Shown: one piece after another, positions 37,121-49,924 of the stretch
How the letters are laid out: every line of letters begins with the position of its first letter
Position numbering within the stretch: the first letter of the stretch is position 1
Source: Coprinus comatus
Taxonomy: Eukaryota; Basidiomycota; Agaricomycetes; Agaricales; Agaricaceae
Assembly (NCBI GenBank): GCA_034638255.1
Contig: JAWPGT010000036.1
Coordinates: 1-64,000 of the forward strand
DNA length: 64,000 nucleotides
Direction of reading: 5' to 3'
Program-made: the position numbers and the translations under genes
Notes under the pieces: model-generated
What the model was told of the DNA's origin: nothing
Seen by the model: the letters and a program-made list of their open reading frames with translations, nothing else
Database searches by the model: none

Positions 37121-40100
37121 ATGAGTTCAAACACGAACGTTCATTTGCATAAACGAAAGTCATCCAGAGACGATTCAGATATCTCTATTCACACAGGTTC
37201 CGACACCAATACCAACACCAATTCTCACTCTCCCCACCACAACGACATGAAGAATGGTAATAGTGGTGATGAAGATGATGATGTTAATGTAGGAGTGGAA
37301 GTAGAAGTGGTTTCAGGTGTTAATGTTCAACGTCAACCTTTGGTTTTGACTAGTCCTCCTCCTGTTCCTGTTCTTGCTAGTGCTCCGCTTATCAACTCCA
37401 ACTCTAACGCCAACGTCAACAGTATGCAACAACAACAACAGGGGTTAGGAATGGGTATGGGACGACATGAACATGGTCATGGTCATACACGTAGTTCTTC
37501 CATTTCAGGATTTTCGTATCCTCATCAACCACAATCTGCTGGTCCTTATCAAACTTCATTTGGAGGTGGAACTGGAGGTCCTTCTACTTCTCAAGGTCGA
37601 TTGAGTGCTGGGTATGGTGGACATGGACCAGCTTCTGCTTCACCTTATAGAAGTACGTTTGGTGGTGCTAGTGGTGGTTTGGGTAGTGGTTTAGGTGGAG
37701 GATTAAGTGGAGGTCATTCAAGGCATAGATCGGTTTCAGCACAATTTGCACCTTCTCAACCTTCTCCTCTTTCTTCAAGTTTTGGTTCTGGTTATTCGAA
37801 TGGTCAAAGATATGGTCATACGTTGTCACCCGGTTATGGGGGTCAAGGATTAGGAACGCCAACTTCAAATTCAGTACCAAGTTTCGTTGGACCTGGTTTA
37901 GGACAATTTGCACCTCCTCCTTTGATTACTAGTTCGAAATCACTTCCTCTTGATTCTACTTCTACTTCTACTTCCAATTCGTCCTCTTCAAATCCCAACG
38001 CTAATGGAGAAACGATATATACGAATGGAACAGGAACTACATTTTCATTAACCGATCCTCCAAAACTAAACCAAAACCAAAACCAGAATCATAATAGAAG
38101 ACATTCAAGATTACATTCTAGGAATTTATCTATATTTTTTCCTAGACCTGGTAGTTTACCAGCTTCTTCAATTGCTGAAGACGGTTCTCAAGAACTTGAA
38201 TTAGGAGGGGATATTGAAGCGCCCGTTAGCGATATACCTAGTGCTGGATCTAGTGTTCAATTTCCTAGTCGAGGAGGGATACCACATACACCACTTGGTG
38301 TTGGATTTACTTTTGGTGGTAGTGGTGGTGGTGGTAGGAATCAAACTCAAAGTGGACCTATACCTCCTTCAATGAATGGTAGTAGTGGTGATTTTGATTC
38401 TTCTGGAAATTTGATCTCTCCTGGACTTACAAGTGCGAATTCTATTTCAGGAGGTGGAGGGAGTATGTCTGCGAAATCGAGAAGAGGACATCATCATAAA
38501 CATTCAATGTCTCATTCATTTTTTTCTTTTCTTGAACCTGGATCTACTTCTGTTTCTTTGAATGGTCATGCCAATGCCAATGGTATTGGTAATGGCGGTG
38601 GTAATGGTAATGGAAGAAGGGAAGAAGAAGATTTACATACTACACCTACACCCATACCTATTTCACCTTGGACACCGGGTTTTGGACCTGATCTTAAATC
38701 ATCATCATCATCATCGATACAATCAACATTTCCAATAACACCATCTCATTCTCCATCTTCATTCTCATCCCACTCTCATTTCGAATCTTCGGCTAATGGA
38801 AGAGGAGGAATAGGAATAGGAAAAGCAAAATTAATTACTTTGATTCAATTTTTATTAGGTGCTTGGTTATGGATTGCTGGACAAAGAATTGGTTCGTTGA
38901 GTTGTACTGGGATTGGATATTGGATTGTGTTTGATTCGTTTGGTGTTTATGTTGGTAAGGTTTTACCTTTTAGTTTGAGTAATAAAGGAGGTGTTAGGAG
39001 GGGATATGGGTGAGTTTATTATTGTTATTGTTATTGTTATTGTTGTTGTTGTTGTTTTCTGGTTCGCTGTGTTCCTTTGGTCCTCCGTTTTCTGTTGTTT
39101 TTCCTTCGAGTTATCGAGGACGAGTTTACTAACCCCACGCGTGTCTTTTTTTTTTTGTGAATTAGAAATGCGAGGATAGTAACAGTTGCAATGTTTGCTC
39201 AAGCTGTTTATTTGATGTTTGCTTCGGTTTATGTGTGTAAGGAAACTATTGAACATGTTTTACTTACTACTGGAGGTGATGGTGAGAGTCATCATCATCA
39301 TATTGGTGAAGATGATGATTTTATTGGGTTAGTTTTTTTTTTTTTTTTTTTATCTATCTAACGATTTTTAAAAAATAAATTTTTTTTGTTATAGAATCGA
39401 GTTTCCGCCACTTATGACGCTCGTTACATTTTTTTCGGTTATGATTACTGCTTTGATGTTTGATAATCATTCGAAAATAGTTGACGGTATGTTTTCTTTC
39501 TTCTTTCCTTTCCTTCATTAAAACAAACAAACTAACCTCATCCAAAAAATTAGTAACAGGAAACTACATACCTTCATTAACAACAATAATTCAATCCTTA
39601 ACAATTCGTCAATCTCGACATACACGTCAAGCTAGTTTTTCTGCTTCTCTTCGTAGTGGTGGTTTTGGTAGTGGTAGTGGTGGTAGTGGGATTGGTAGTG
39701 GGATTGGGATTGGGAATAGAGGGAATAGTGTTTGGGAAAAGTTGATTGAGAATCCGTATGTTTTTTGTCCTTTGAGTTTTTGTTTTGGGATTTTGGTTAT
39801 TGCTTGGGGTCCTGTGCCTATGTACGTGTTTTTTCTTCTTTTATTCCTTCATTCATCTTCCTTCTTCCAAAACTTCCAAAACTCCAAAATGCTCCTTTCT
39901 TCATCTCTCCCCACAATCCTTTCACTTTTCTTCCAACATCCATTTTTAAAAAACAAAGAATCCAAACTTCAAACACTAACGATTTCACTTCCTTACCTGA
40001 TATTAGAACCCAACATAGATCTGCGGATCTTTTATTAGCTTCGATAATTGCATTGACGACGTTTAAAGTATCGTATGAAGCTTGTTTGGTTTTAGGTACT

Positions 40101-40673
40101 GTTTTGTTACAGACTGCTCCGAAGAGAGGGTTAGGGAGTGGGAAGATGGAAGCGTTTTTGAGGGTTATGCGTGAAGTGAGTTTTAATTTATTTATTTTTA
40201 TTTGTGTCCTGGATTGTTTTTTTTTTCGACTTCATTGATTAAAAAAGAAGAATATGAAATACTGATGTACTCTTACCTCATAACAATAGGTCGAAAGACA
40301 TCCAAATGTAGTTCACCTACCAGCTCCTCACTTTTGGCAATTAACACCAGCTTCTACTACTCCTTCATATTCATCACCACCACCATCATCATCATCGTCT
40401 TCAACTTCAACTTCATTTGAAAAAGATAATATGAATGGAGGAGAGGAAGGACAAGAAGAAAAATTAGTGGTTACGTTGACTATTCATGTTCGTGAAGATT
40501 TAGGTGATGATGAGATTTTGATGTTGACGAAATGGACTTGGGAAAGATGTGTACGTGCTTTGAGTGGTGTTGGATATTCTGGTGGTAGTGCTACTAATAA
40601 TACTACTACTACGGGAATGGGAATGGGGATGATGAAGGGTGTGGAGGTTAGTGTTGGTGTTGTTAAAGGTTGA
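37121..40673 (+). CDS. Cation diffusion facilitator, Zrg17-like zinc transporter
   Basis: Six exons (37121-39009, 39166-39327, 39395-39486, 39554-39821, 40007-40175 and 40290-40673) give 987 residues. The first ~570 are low-complexity Ser/Gly/Asn/His-rich sequence. Six hydrophobic segments follow, starting LITLIQFLLGAWLWIAG, with the second helix reading GYWIVFDSFGVY. A GESHHHHIGEDDD metal-rich loop and a C-terminal cytosolic domain come after. Typical CDF transporters have His and Asp in helix 2; here only the Asp in FDS is plain. This fits Zrg17-type subunits, which pair with an Msc2/Cis4-type partner to load zinc into the ER/Golgi. The heterodimer role is inferred from the family. A poly-Ser/Thr insert precedes the last strand region. 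Confidence 0.78.
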
Positions 40674-41555
40674 ATCTAAATGAAGGAGATGGTTGGATGG
40701 TAGTGGAGGTTGGTGATATGATGGATAAATGGTTACCTATTTTTTTTTTCGAAACCAAAAGATATGCGAAACTCGACTACTCTCGTTTTTTTTATTTTGT
40801 TTTTATATTTAACTTTCTTTTGTGTTTTTTTTTATATATTTGATATATTATTGTTATCCTCCGTCTTTTTTCAGGTTTTTTTTTTCTCCCAAGTTCTTTT
40901 TTGGTTTTGGTTTTGGTTTTGATTTTGGTTTTCGGGTTCTGTTTTTTTTTCTCGGCCCTTGGTTTTTTTTGTTCAAGTTGAACTCGGTTCGAGGTTGGAT
41001 GAAAGTCTTAAATCTATGGTAGTAAAAGGAAAAATGGCAATGCAATATATCAAAATAGGTTTCTGCGTTTAACGGTTTACTGTAGTGCTTTCCGGGTAAA
41101 GCACATGATCGGTTTCCCCTCTCCGTGTCCGGAATGTTGGATTGTAATATGCCGTCATGGTTGACTGGATGTCTACGGCAGCATCAAAACTCCCAACATG
41201 GCAAGGTGGGTCACTGATCGTAGTGGGGACTAGGAAGGAGTCTGACCAATCTCCTCTGAAAAAAAGTGTCATTTTTAATTATTTTTTAATTATTTTTAAA
41301 ACCTATTTTTTTTTGCCTACCCCTCACAGTCCACAGCCCCTCATAGTCCATAGTTTTGGATGTCCACCGAGAGGTATGGCATATGAGGGGTTCTACTGTA
41401 GTACTTAATTCTATATTTATGCAAGCTTCCTCAACGGCTTATTCCGTGATAGATGGCAAACCACAGATCAATCCTCCTCCTCCTCCTCCTCCTCCTCCTC
41501 CGCTGCCACTTTGACTTCTCTAACACAAAAGTTCTGATATACACTCCTCCAAGAA
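40674..41555. other. Intergenic region with low-complexity tracts
   Basis: No gene is seen. It contains T-rich runs, a TTGGTTT-type tract (about 40900-40935) and a (CCT)n microsatellite just before the next start codon. Confidence 0.5.
41473..41501. repeat. (CCT)n microsatellite
   Basis: About nine perfect CCT triplets occur in tandem, 55 bp upstream of the F-box gene start. It would lie in that gene's leader or core promoter. Confidence 0.85.
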
Positions 41556-43221
41556 ATGCTAGGAAATGCCGATATCTGGAAAGAGATTCTCAGTCACCTA
41601 GAAATTAACTACAGTATTGGCCTAACCAATCGCGAACTTACCGATGACGAAATCCTCAACAGGAGGACCATCTTTCATATATCATTGCTCTCTTCCGATT
41701 ACTTAGAGTTGGGCTTGGATGTGCTTTGGAAAAATATGGAAACCCTTGAACCGATCGTCAAGATTCTAAATGGGAGCACAACTCCAGGGAGGGAATGTCA
41801 TCGAGACTCAGATCTGGATCTAGATCGTACTAGATGGGTAGGTTTATGTTAGATTGATCATGCATATACCACTGCAGAACCTAACGTCCTTGTACATGCT
41901 GTACTAGGTATTATACAGATCTGCCGAACCAGATGGTATTGATCTGGCAAAAAGATACCTATCCCGTATCAAATGCTTCCAGTTCAAAACCTTGACCCTT
42001 AATGAGAAGAATTTCAATGACATGGTCTCATTATGCCACCTTATTTCTGGAATACTGGCAAATGGGACGTATCTACTACCACATCTCACAAAAGTGTATT
42101 TCAATGTTGACGAAAACTACAGCACTAGCCGTTGGCATTATATTCCTTCCATCTTCATATCACCAGCACTGAAACACGTCATCTACAGTGGTTCTTCAGA
42201 GGCTTTACCACTCTTTGCCACACACCATCTTAATATTTGCACCCTTCATCCCCTAGTCGACCTCACCTCCATTACCTATTGTGGCACGGAAGACGTACCA
42301 GTCCGAGTTGAAGCTCTTATTCATGGTCTGACTTACTTCAAAAATCTCCAACGCCTAGTTATTGTTGGCTGGTTTGATTTACAATACCACCACATTGCAG
42401 CTTATCACCTCTCACTGCGACTTGGCAGCCTGACATCTCTCACGCTGGACCTGCAAAAATATGGACTGTTGTTTATCCCGGGTGATCGGCTGTTCTCTCG
42501 CGTTTTCGCTTTCCCTAAGCTGCAGGAACTTCGGATCACAGGCGGGTACGAAGGGATCCGTGAGTTTTTTAACAAGCTCACAACTTGTATGGCTCTCAGA
42601 TTGTGTAACATCGAATTGGCCGGTCATGGTGGACAACCTCCTGGTTTTCTTTACCAGGTGTCATCTGTATTCCCATCAATGAAATCACTGATCATTAAAT
42701 GCCCATTGGGGTGGGATCCTTTGATTTCCATGGACTTCTCAGGATTTTTGAATTTAACCACTTTTTCCATATCCCCCAAGTGCCATTATTCATTTACCAC
42801 GAATGACCTCACCAAATTCATTGCGGCTTGGCCCAATTTGGAGACATTCGAGATATATGACAAAGGGCATTATGGAAAACCAAATTTCTTCTCTCCTGAT
42901 ATACTTATCAACTTCTCAACTCTTCCACGCTTGTATCGACTATCACTTCCACTAGATTTCGCAAATCTAGCTACGTCGATCACCAAAATCAAAGGTGACA
43001 ACATGGAGGTGAATCGGAATAATGCGAGATGTCCATTACGGATATTCACTATTTCGGATTTTGTCAAACCACCTGAAAAACTTCGAGACAAGATTGTTTT
43101 GGTGAATTATCTTCTACAATTATTTCCATTTATTTATTCGATTAGAACGAATTCGAATAATGGGGAATATTGTGATGTTGTTAATGATTTACAGGACTTA
43201 GTTTCTTTTCGTCGTGTCTAA
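41556..43221 (+). CDS. F-box-like/LRR protein, intact member
   Basis: Two exons (41556-41837 and 41908-43221; intron 41838-41907) give 531 residues without defects. The N-terminus MLGNADIWKEILSHLEINY followed by SLLSSDYLELGLDVLWKNM is F-box-like. The rest is leucine-rich, with strand repeats such as LVDLTSITYCG, FKNLQRLVIVG and LGSLTSLTLDL. The likely role is substrate recognition in an SCF ubiquitin ligase; the target is unknown. This is the reference copy for the damaged relatives at 30840-32264 and 32562-34198, and its upstream sequence is partly shared with the latter. Confidence 0.75.
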
Positions 43222-44030
43222 GGTCATGACTTGTGACTCATGAACGGGAGTGTAGGAATAAATTGTAGTAATATTGCGTTTTCGGATGTGCTTGGTATCA
43301 TACCATATAAACATTTTTTGTATCATCTGTTGTTGGTTGTGTGATTAGTAGTTGTAACTCTTTGTTGGGCATCCCATAGCAGGCACAGACTCTCTAGAGT
43401 CTGGAAACGTGAAACTTAACCAATATACTTCAGCGTCATTCGATAGTATAGTGATGGAACACGGGAGAGCAAGGTCGGAAATCCACGCTACAAGTCCCAA
43501 CTCAATTTCAAAGCCAAAAGTGTGTATCCAAATTACCAGAGTCAAGTAAAAAGATTGTCATAAGTATGTACATAGCCAACTGTCTTTTGTTTGATTGTGG
43601 ATGTAATTATAAGGCCTTCCTTACAACAGACAGCAGTGACAGCTCTTACATCTATCATGTACATTGTAGCTAGAGTATAGGTATTTAAGTACACTAGAGA
43701 GAGTGGGTAATCGTTAACAATCCCAACGACGACATCAATCTCGTGTCTATCACGACCTATCCTCGAGTCCTAGTAAGTTGCTCTTTCAACCAATCCATGT
43801 TTAGTTTCCATTCAACTAATACCGATCCATAACTCAAACCTGCCCGATCACCCGATTCGCGACAATGAAATGACAGGATATTCGGAAAAGATTATGATGC
43901 AGCTAATAGAAGGAGTGATTTGGAAAAATCGACTCGTAATGTGGGGTGGATCATCACCTGGGGGTTGCGGTAATTGTTGTTGTTGTTGTTGTTGTAAACT
44001 TTGTCCTTGTCCTAGTGGTAGGTGTTCAAG
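43222..44030. other. Intergenic region, partly a decayed extension of the AMSH duplicate
   Basis: There is no separate gene. A (GTT)n tract at 43974-43994 reads on the minus strand as CAA repeats. It sits where the intact AMSH gene has its poly-Gln run, so the inverted duplicate once extended to about here. Confidence 0.5.
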
Positions 44031-44557
44031 TCATTGAACCCGAGTAGGATTACGTTCCCAATCCCTCTGAACTTGCAACCCATCCAATGTCTTTCTTTCA
44101 AACTCCCTGTCCCAATCTTCCAACGATACGTCTGGATTTCTGGCCCTCCATTCGTCAAACCTATTAACCAATGCTGGTTTAATACTACCCAAATCATCCA
44201 ATATCAACTGTCCATCCTACAACAACGTAAACACTAACATTTCAACATTTCAACCGAACATATACAACACATTAAAAAAGGACACACCAAACTCAAGTTC
44301 CTCCTTTGTCCTTCGGTAAGATTACTCGTGTAATCTTTATGAGTAGGTACCTTTTCCAAAACCAAAGTAGCAGCTCTTGCAAATCTGACAAAAGCAGTTT
44401 CCAAGTCACCCTCCTCTAACGATACATTTCCAGCTTCTCGTAATCTATCAGCTGTCTTGATATCATTTTTAAGCTCCATTTGAGGATCATAGATATCTGT
44501 TAATGCTTCGTTTGTGAGTTCTGTTATGGAATGTGGTCTTCTGAAGTTGGAAGTCAT
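44031..44557 (-). CDS. Truncated AMSH-like protein, USP8-dimerisation/MIT-like region only
   Basis: Two exons (44288-44557 and 44031-44216; intron 44217-44287) give 151 residues. They closely match the first ~150 residues of the AMSH gene at 46541-48965, including its first intron position: [39 protein letters not shown] and EWRARNPDVSLEDWDREFE. The frame is clean to a TGA at 44031, but the JAMM protease half is missing. It is an inverted partial duplicate, about 2 kb from its source with another gene between. If expressed, it could bind ESCRT partners without cutting ubiquitin; that is inference. It may simply be a young pseudogene. Confidence 0.6.
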
Positions 44558-45216
44558 TGTGTCTTGTAAAGGCTTACTGTGTGAAAAGGATGACTCGAGA
44601 ATGCCTAAGTGAGTTATACTTGGTTGTTACTACGGTGATATATGAACTATCAATTTAGGGAACTATCATGATGATCATTCGGAATATGAGCGGTTGTTCT
44701 TTATCCTGAAACGGGTGATAGTATATATTTTGGACCTCAGGTTCACATGTACCAGCATTTGGAGATCTACTAAGTACAGCAATGAAATATTGTGACTAAC
44801 GGTTTTCAATTTTTTAATTTTTCATAAGTATCATTTGGCATAACTTGTACTAACTTGTACTAACTTGCAATAATGAAAATCGAAAATCAAATTACAGAAG
44901 GATAGAACCCGGAATTTGAAAAAAGTCAAAAGCGAGAAGGTCAACGGAACGAAAACAAAGGAAATCGATAGAGAAACAAAGAACGAGTGGTATCAATACC
45001 GTACAGTATGTAATTTACATAGTACAAATTACCTGGAAACCTGGAATTCTCGAAAACAAAAAAGCAGCATAGTAAATGATCAAAAAGCAATTAAGTAAGA
45101 AAATGTCGAAAGGCAAAGATAGCGTACTAGAATTAAAAGGTTGCATAAATGGAAAAGTTCGGAACCAAAAGCGAAAAACGAAAGTGAAAAAAGATCAAAG
45201 CAAAAACAAAAAGTTT
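44558..45216. other. Intergenic region
   Basis: No gene is seen. The part from 44870 to 45240 is A-rich on the plus strand and lies downstream of the minus-strand gene at 45217. Confidence 0.5.
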
Positions 45217-46397
45217 TTAAAAAAAGAAAGAGGAAAGAAGTACAAAAGGATTAGAATGGGTAGGATCCGGATCTCTCCTCTGCCTCGTTTTAGTTCTGGT
45301 TCTCGAAATAGGATTTACTGGACGAGTAGTAGCATGGGGAAATGATGTCGGATATCCACTTTCTGAACTAGAACTTCCAGAGCCATAAGTATGTCCATGC
45401 CTAGAGCCAAGAGGAAGAGGGCGAGGTTGAGGAGAAGTTGATTTGGATGTTGATGTGGAATGGGAATGAGAATGAGAATGAGAATTAGAAGGTGAAGGAG
45501 ATAACCCATGTCCATGTACACGTCTTGCATAACTATCCATTCTTCTTCGTTTAATTTGTTCTTTTCGTTTTCGTTCCCGTTCGAGATCAAGGTCGAGACC
45601 GAGGTTGACATTGATATCTTGAGTACCATCGGATTGGGTTATTATTGGATCTACGTCATACTCACGCTTTGACTTCGAATTTGACTTTAACTTTGATTTG
45701 TTCCAAGTTTGGGTTCGGGTAATAGCCGGCGTAGAAGTCAGACCAGAGTTGGGGCCGTTGGGGTTGGAGATAGTACTACTGTGGGTAGTGGATCGTCGAA
45801 TACTATAACTCAACCACTTTTTAATGGCTCCTCCTCCTCCTCTTTCTCCTCCGGAAAGTCCTGTACGAGTCCCACCAGAGCTAGAGTTGAAGTTGTCAGC
45901 AGGGAAATCAGACCAACGCCAGGTTGGTTCTGGTTTGGCTTTAGCTTTGGCATTGGATTTGGATTTTAAATGATTGTCACTGTCGGCAGTATGAGGTGGT
46001 GGCCAAGGTGATTGAGGTGACCAGTATCCTTGTTGGTGTTGGTGTTGGTGTTTTTGATGAAGTTTGCCGATGAAATGAAATAGTTTTGGAATTTGTATAT
46101 GAATTCGAAATAGTTTTGGTTTTGGTTTGCGTTGTGAGTTATAATTGTGATGAGTATTATTATCGAGTTCAGTTTGTTCGAAGGGTTGAAGAATTAGAGG
46201 TTGAGGATGGGAAGTTGGCCTTGATATTGGTATTTGAATCGGTGTCAGTCGTAGACCAGGACGTGACGGCGGTGTGCTTGAATAATTAGGCGACTACTCA
46301 ACTCGCTTAGTATACATAGACATACGAACAAGAAGGAACAGACCTCGTTTGCATTTGCGTATATGTAACTTGCAGCCCCGCTGTAAGGATGGCTCAT
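45217..46397 (-). CDS. Hypothetical low-complexity basic protein
   Basis: Exon 1 (46344-46397) encodes MSHPYSGAASYIYANANE. A 50 bp intron (46294-46343) with a clear TACTAAG branch site follows, and exon 2 (45217-46293) completes 376 residues. The sequence is rich in Ser, Pro, His, Gln and Arg, with runs of His-Gln and Ser-His, a KPEPTWRWSDFPADNF segment and an Arg/Lys-rich ERERKRKEQIKRRRMD helix that may be a nuclear signal. No domain is recognised. The short hydrophilic head and tryptophan-containing motif suggest a regulatory or structural fungal protein rather than an enzyme. The start lies only 143 bp from the divergent AMSH gene. Confidence 0.6.
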
Positions 46398-46540
46398 CGT
46401 CGAGAAAGACGACAGAACGCGAGAAGCGAAAACAATTAGGGGCTTCAGGGTGAGAATACAATGACATACACAGCCCATATACCACGTGACCACGACCAAT
46501 TTAACTCAGCCATGAAGCGCCCTTCGCTACGACGTGTATA
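46398..46540. promoter_or_regulatory. Compact bidirectional promoter
   Basis: Only 143 bp separate the start codons of the hypothetical gene (minus) and the AMSH gene (plus). A CACGTG E-box-like core is present at about 46483-46488, within CCACGTGACC. Shared regulation is inferred from the spacing. Confidence 0.5.
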
Positions 46541-48965
46541 ATGACTTCGAGACCACATTCCATAACAGAACTCGCAAACGAAGCATTAACAGATATTTAT
46601 GATCCTCAAGTAGAACTCAGAAAACATATCAAGACCGCTGATAGGCTCCGAAAAGCTGGAAATGCATCGCTACAAGAGGGCGATTTGGAAACTGCTTTTG
46701 TCAGATTTGCAAGAGCTGCTACTTTGGTTTTGGAAAAGGTACCTACTCATAAAGATTACACGAGTAATCTTACCGAAGAGCAAAGGAGGAACTTGGGTTT
46801 GGTGTGTCACTTTTTAATGTGTTGTATATGTTTAGCCGAAATGTTGAAATGTTAGTGTTTACGTTGTTGTAGAATGGACAGTTGATATTGGATGATTTGG
46901 GTGGTATTAAACCAGCGTTGGTTAATAGGTTTGATGAATGGAGGGCCAGGCATCCAGACATATCGTTGGAAGACTGGGACAAGGAGTTTGAAGAACAAAG
47001 ATTGGTTGTGGAAAGGGCGATGGAAGAAGATAGGAGACGAAAAGCTGCTACCCAGCAACAGCAACAACAAGACCGTCCGACTCCAGTATACAAGTCACCT
47101 GTCCCAGATTACTCCTTCTCGAAACACGGATCACAGAATACAATCGTAGTAATGCCAGACGCACAGAAGAGAAGAATGGAACAAGAAGCAATTCAACAAC
47201 GGCAACAACAATCCGAAGCTGAAGAGCGTATAATTCGTCAGGCCATTGCGGCTAATAATGCCACTAAATCAAGATCATCACTCTCTGCTGGTTCATCGGT
47301 CTCATCCATTTATGCACCAACTCAAGCAACAACTGCAGCTACTACTCCTGCATCATCATTTTATGATTCTTCATCCATATCCGTTCCTATTCCATCGGGA
47401 TCAATATCGGTAACGCTAATTCCTGATTCTCAACCTGCTCTTCATCCTCTTCATTTTGACGTAAATAGAACTCCCATAAGGACCACTGCTGGACCCACGT
47501 AAGTCTTTCACTTCTACTTCTACTTGACCCACATTAATTCAACGAATGAAAAAAAAACAGGTATCAAGTACCTTCACCATCGCCTACTGAAGGTTCTTCT
47601 TCTTTTCCTGTAATGTCACCTCACCAACAGCGACAAGGATATTACCCAAGTGTAGAATCAATGTTTTCTTCTATGACTTTGAATGGTTATGGCCAACATC
47701 CACATTCACAAACGTATCCGCAACTTCAACCTCAACCTCAACCTCAACCTCAACCTCTGCAATATACCAACATAGCCACCCCGAGTACGAATAACACGCC
47801 TACATCATGGGCAACACCAGATTCCATACGTCCAACCGCTACTAGAAATTTCTATGAAATCGGTAATAATGGCAGTGGTAGTTGGGGACATATCAATAAG
47901 GAACGAGAACCACGAAATCCTTCAAAATATGATATTCCTCCTCCACCTGCTTTACCACCACAACAAAACAAATCCCAATTACCTCCACCAGGTCAACAAC
48001 CACGTCGGCATCAACATCCAACTCCTTCTCCACCAGCACCTCCATTACAAGCGGCAGTTACAGCAGCAGCATATCGTCATCAAGCTTCCTCTCCTCGTCC
48101 CAATCTCCAATATGGAGGAGGTAAAAAATTGAAAAGAGTTGTTTTACCTAGAGAATGTTTACCTAGGTTTTTGGATATTGCGAAAGTGAATACGGCTTGT
48201 AATAAAGAGACTTGTGGGATGCTGTTGGGAAGGGAAGTTCAAGTAGATCGAGATCGAGATAGACGAGGTGATAACAATAAGAAAAGAGCTGGGGTGGAAA
48301 CGGGAATAGGAGGTGCTGGTACTACTGGTGGAAATACGGAGTATATTGTTACTACGTTGTTGGTACCAAAACAGAAGGGTACTAGTGATACTTGTGTTAT
48401 GCTTGAAGAGGAATTGGTTATGGGTTTTACGGAGGAGAAGAGGTTGATTACTTTGGGTTGGGTGAGCTTTTTCTTTTTCTTTTTCTGCTCCTAAACGTGA
48501 AACACCAATTACTATATATAGATTCATACGCATCCTTCACAAAGTTGTTTCATGTCTTCAGTCGATCTACATACCCATTCTGCTTTTCAACGAATGTTAC
48601 CTGAATCATTTGCTGTTGTATGTGCTCCTCAATCAAAACCAAAGTACGTCTACTTTCTTCCTCTCTCTATCTCGTTTCGTTTTTAATTATTAACAAATAT
48701 TGTAGTTTCGGAATATTCAGATTGACAGATCCACCGGGTTTACAAGCTATATTAGAATGTCAAGAAAAAGAATCATTTCATCCTCATCCTGATATTCCTA
48801 TATACACTGTACGTCCTTTATTTATTTTATTTTCCTTACTTTTTCTTTTGTCCCTTTTGTTTTCATCTACTACTACTGACAAAAATACTAACTCGTATGT
48901 AGGATGCAGATAAAGGACATATAGTAATGCACGATTATCCACTCGAAATCGTTGATTTACGATGA
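46541..48965 (+). CDS. AMSH-type JAMM deubiquitinase
   Basis: A zinc metalloprotease that removes Lys63-linked ubiquitin chains from cargo at endosomal ESCRT sites. Six exons (46541-46801, 46873-47498, 47561-48461, 48522-48643, 48706-48808 and 48903-48965) give 691 residues. An N-terminal USP8-dimerisation/MIT-like helical domain (about 5-150) carries [20 protein letters not shown] long Gln/Pro/Ser-rich linker follows. The C-terminal JAB/MPN domain (about 520-691) has the zinc motif [20 protein letters not shown] with its His-x-His, Ser and Asp ligands, plus the catalytic Glu region TCGMLLG. The family hallmark second metal-binding insert is also present. It is intact and corresponds to fission yeast Sst2. 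A truncated inverted copy lies at 44031-44557. Confidence 0.93.
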
Positions 48966-49615
48966 CAACAATTTTATGGAAATGCCGACATACCAATATA
49001 CCAGCATATCACTTACTTGCATTTGCGACTCGCTATGTGTCAAAGTGACGAAAGGAAGGGAAGGGAGAAAATGGATGAAACATTGTAAATGTGATCATCA
49101 CAGTGTGGAGATTTGAATTTTGGGTTGGATCGTTGGAGTGGATTTGTATTATTTGGAGTTATTGATAGGATGTTATGGATATCGATGGTCGATGGGTCGA
49201 TGATTAATGCAGATGGTTGAATGTCATTGAAAGGTTGACATGGAAGGATCTTGTTTTCTTGCATTGTTTGTGTTTTTTTTTTTGTCATCTGTAATAATAC
49301 CAATCAATGGTTTGGAGAGAGGAGAGAGCAAGACGGAAAGGAAAATGTTTTTGAATGCAAGAAAAAATCCAATAAGATAAAAGCCAATGAGACAAGAATC
49401 GCAATATGACGTTCCTCGACTATCCGGACACAGGAAGTGGAGTTTCTCAGATTACGACACTGGTATGATTTAATATGAGGTACTTATTTAACCGTTACCA
49501 CGAGGTTCTACCTCAGTGTCATTATTGTCAACCCTTTCTCCTGTTAACCACCATCAGTTCAACTCTCTACCTGCTATATTAGATGCCTCCTTATCTTCTC
49601 AGCCGGGAACGTAAC
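48966..49615. other. Intergenic region
   Basis: No gene is seen. It covers the 3' region of AMSH and the former promoter of the broken FunK1 copy. Confidence 0.5.
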
Positions 49616-49840
49616 ACGCGATGGATAGGACCATTCCCAGTCAACGTGTTTATGAAGACTTTTTTTCTCTGAGTGACGACTCCCGGAGACCATCCCCGGT
49701 TTCCTCTCAAGTGGCATCGGTAATCAAGTCAAAGAAAGAGTTCGTGCTCAAGCTGGTAAGCTTTAACATTTTGTTATGTTTACTAATAATATTCCCTTGT
49801 TCTTATTTTCCTTCAGTTTTCACTACCTAAGGGTATTCAA
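49616..49840 (+). pseudogene. FunK1 kinase, 5' fragment
   Basis: Reading from ACG at 49616 gives RWIGPFPVNVFMKTFFL followed by a stop. This matches the start of the intact FunK1 gene at 55043 (MRWIGPFPILDFTKTFL). The start codon has become ACG and the frame breaks within 20 codons, yet the first donor site (GTAAGC at 49756) is still visible. The rest of the gene is not downstream in this orientation. The next relative sequence lies on the opposite strand (49925-51244). Confidence 0.65.
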
Positions 49841-49924
49841 AAGTGACATATTACTGGTAATTTTCATCTTTACATCGTAACTAATCCAGCTTTTCATCTT
49901 CTATTGAATCATGTTGGTGCTCCG

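Noticed and set aside
37668..37913. Minus-strand frame inside the transporter's first exon
   Set aside because: Explained by Gly/Ser-rich repetitive codons of the transporter; no start context or motif.
41473..41501. Microsatellite considered as a CRISPR-like repeat array
   Set aside because: Simple triplets without spacers in a eukaryotic genome; there is no basis for CRISPR.
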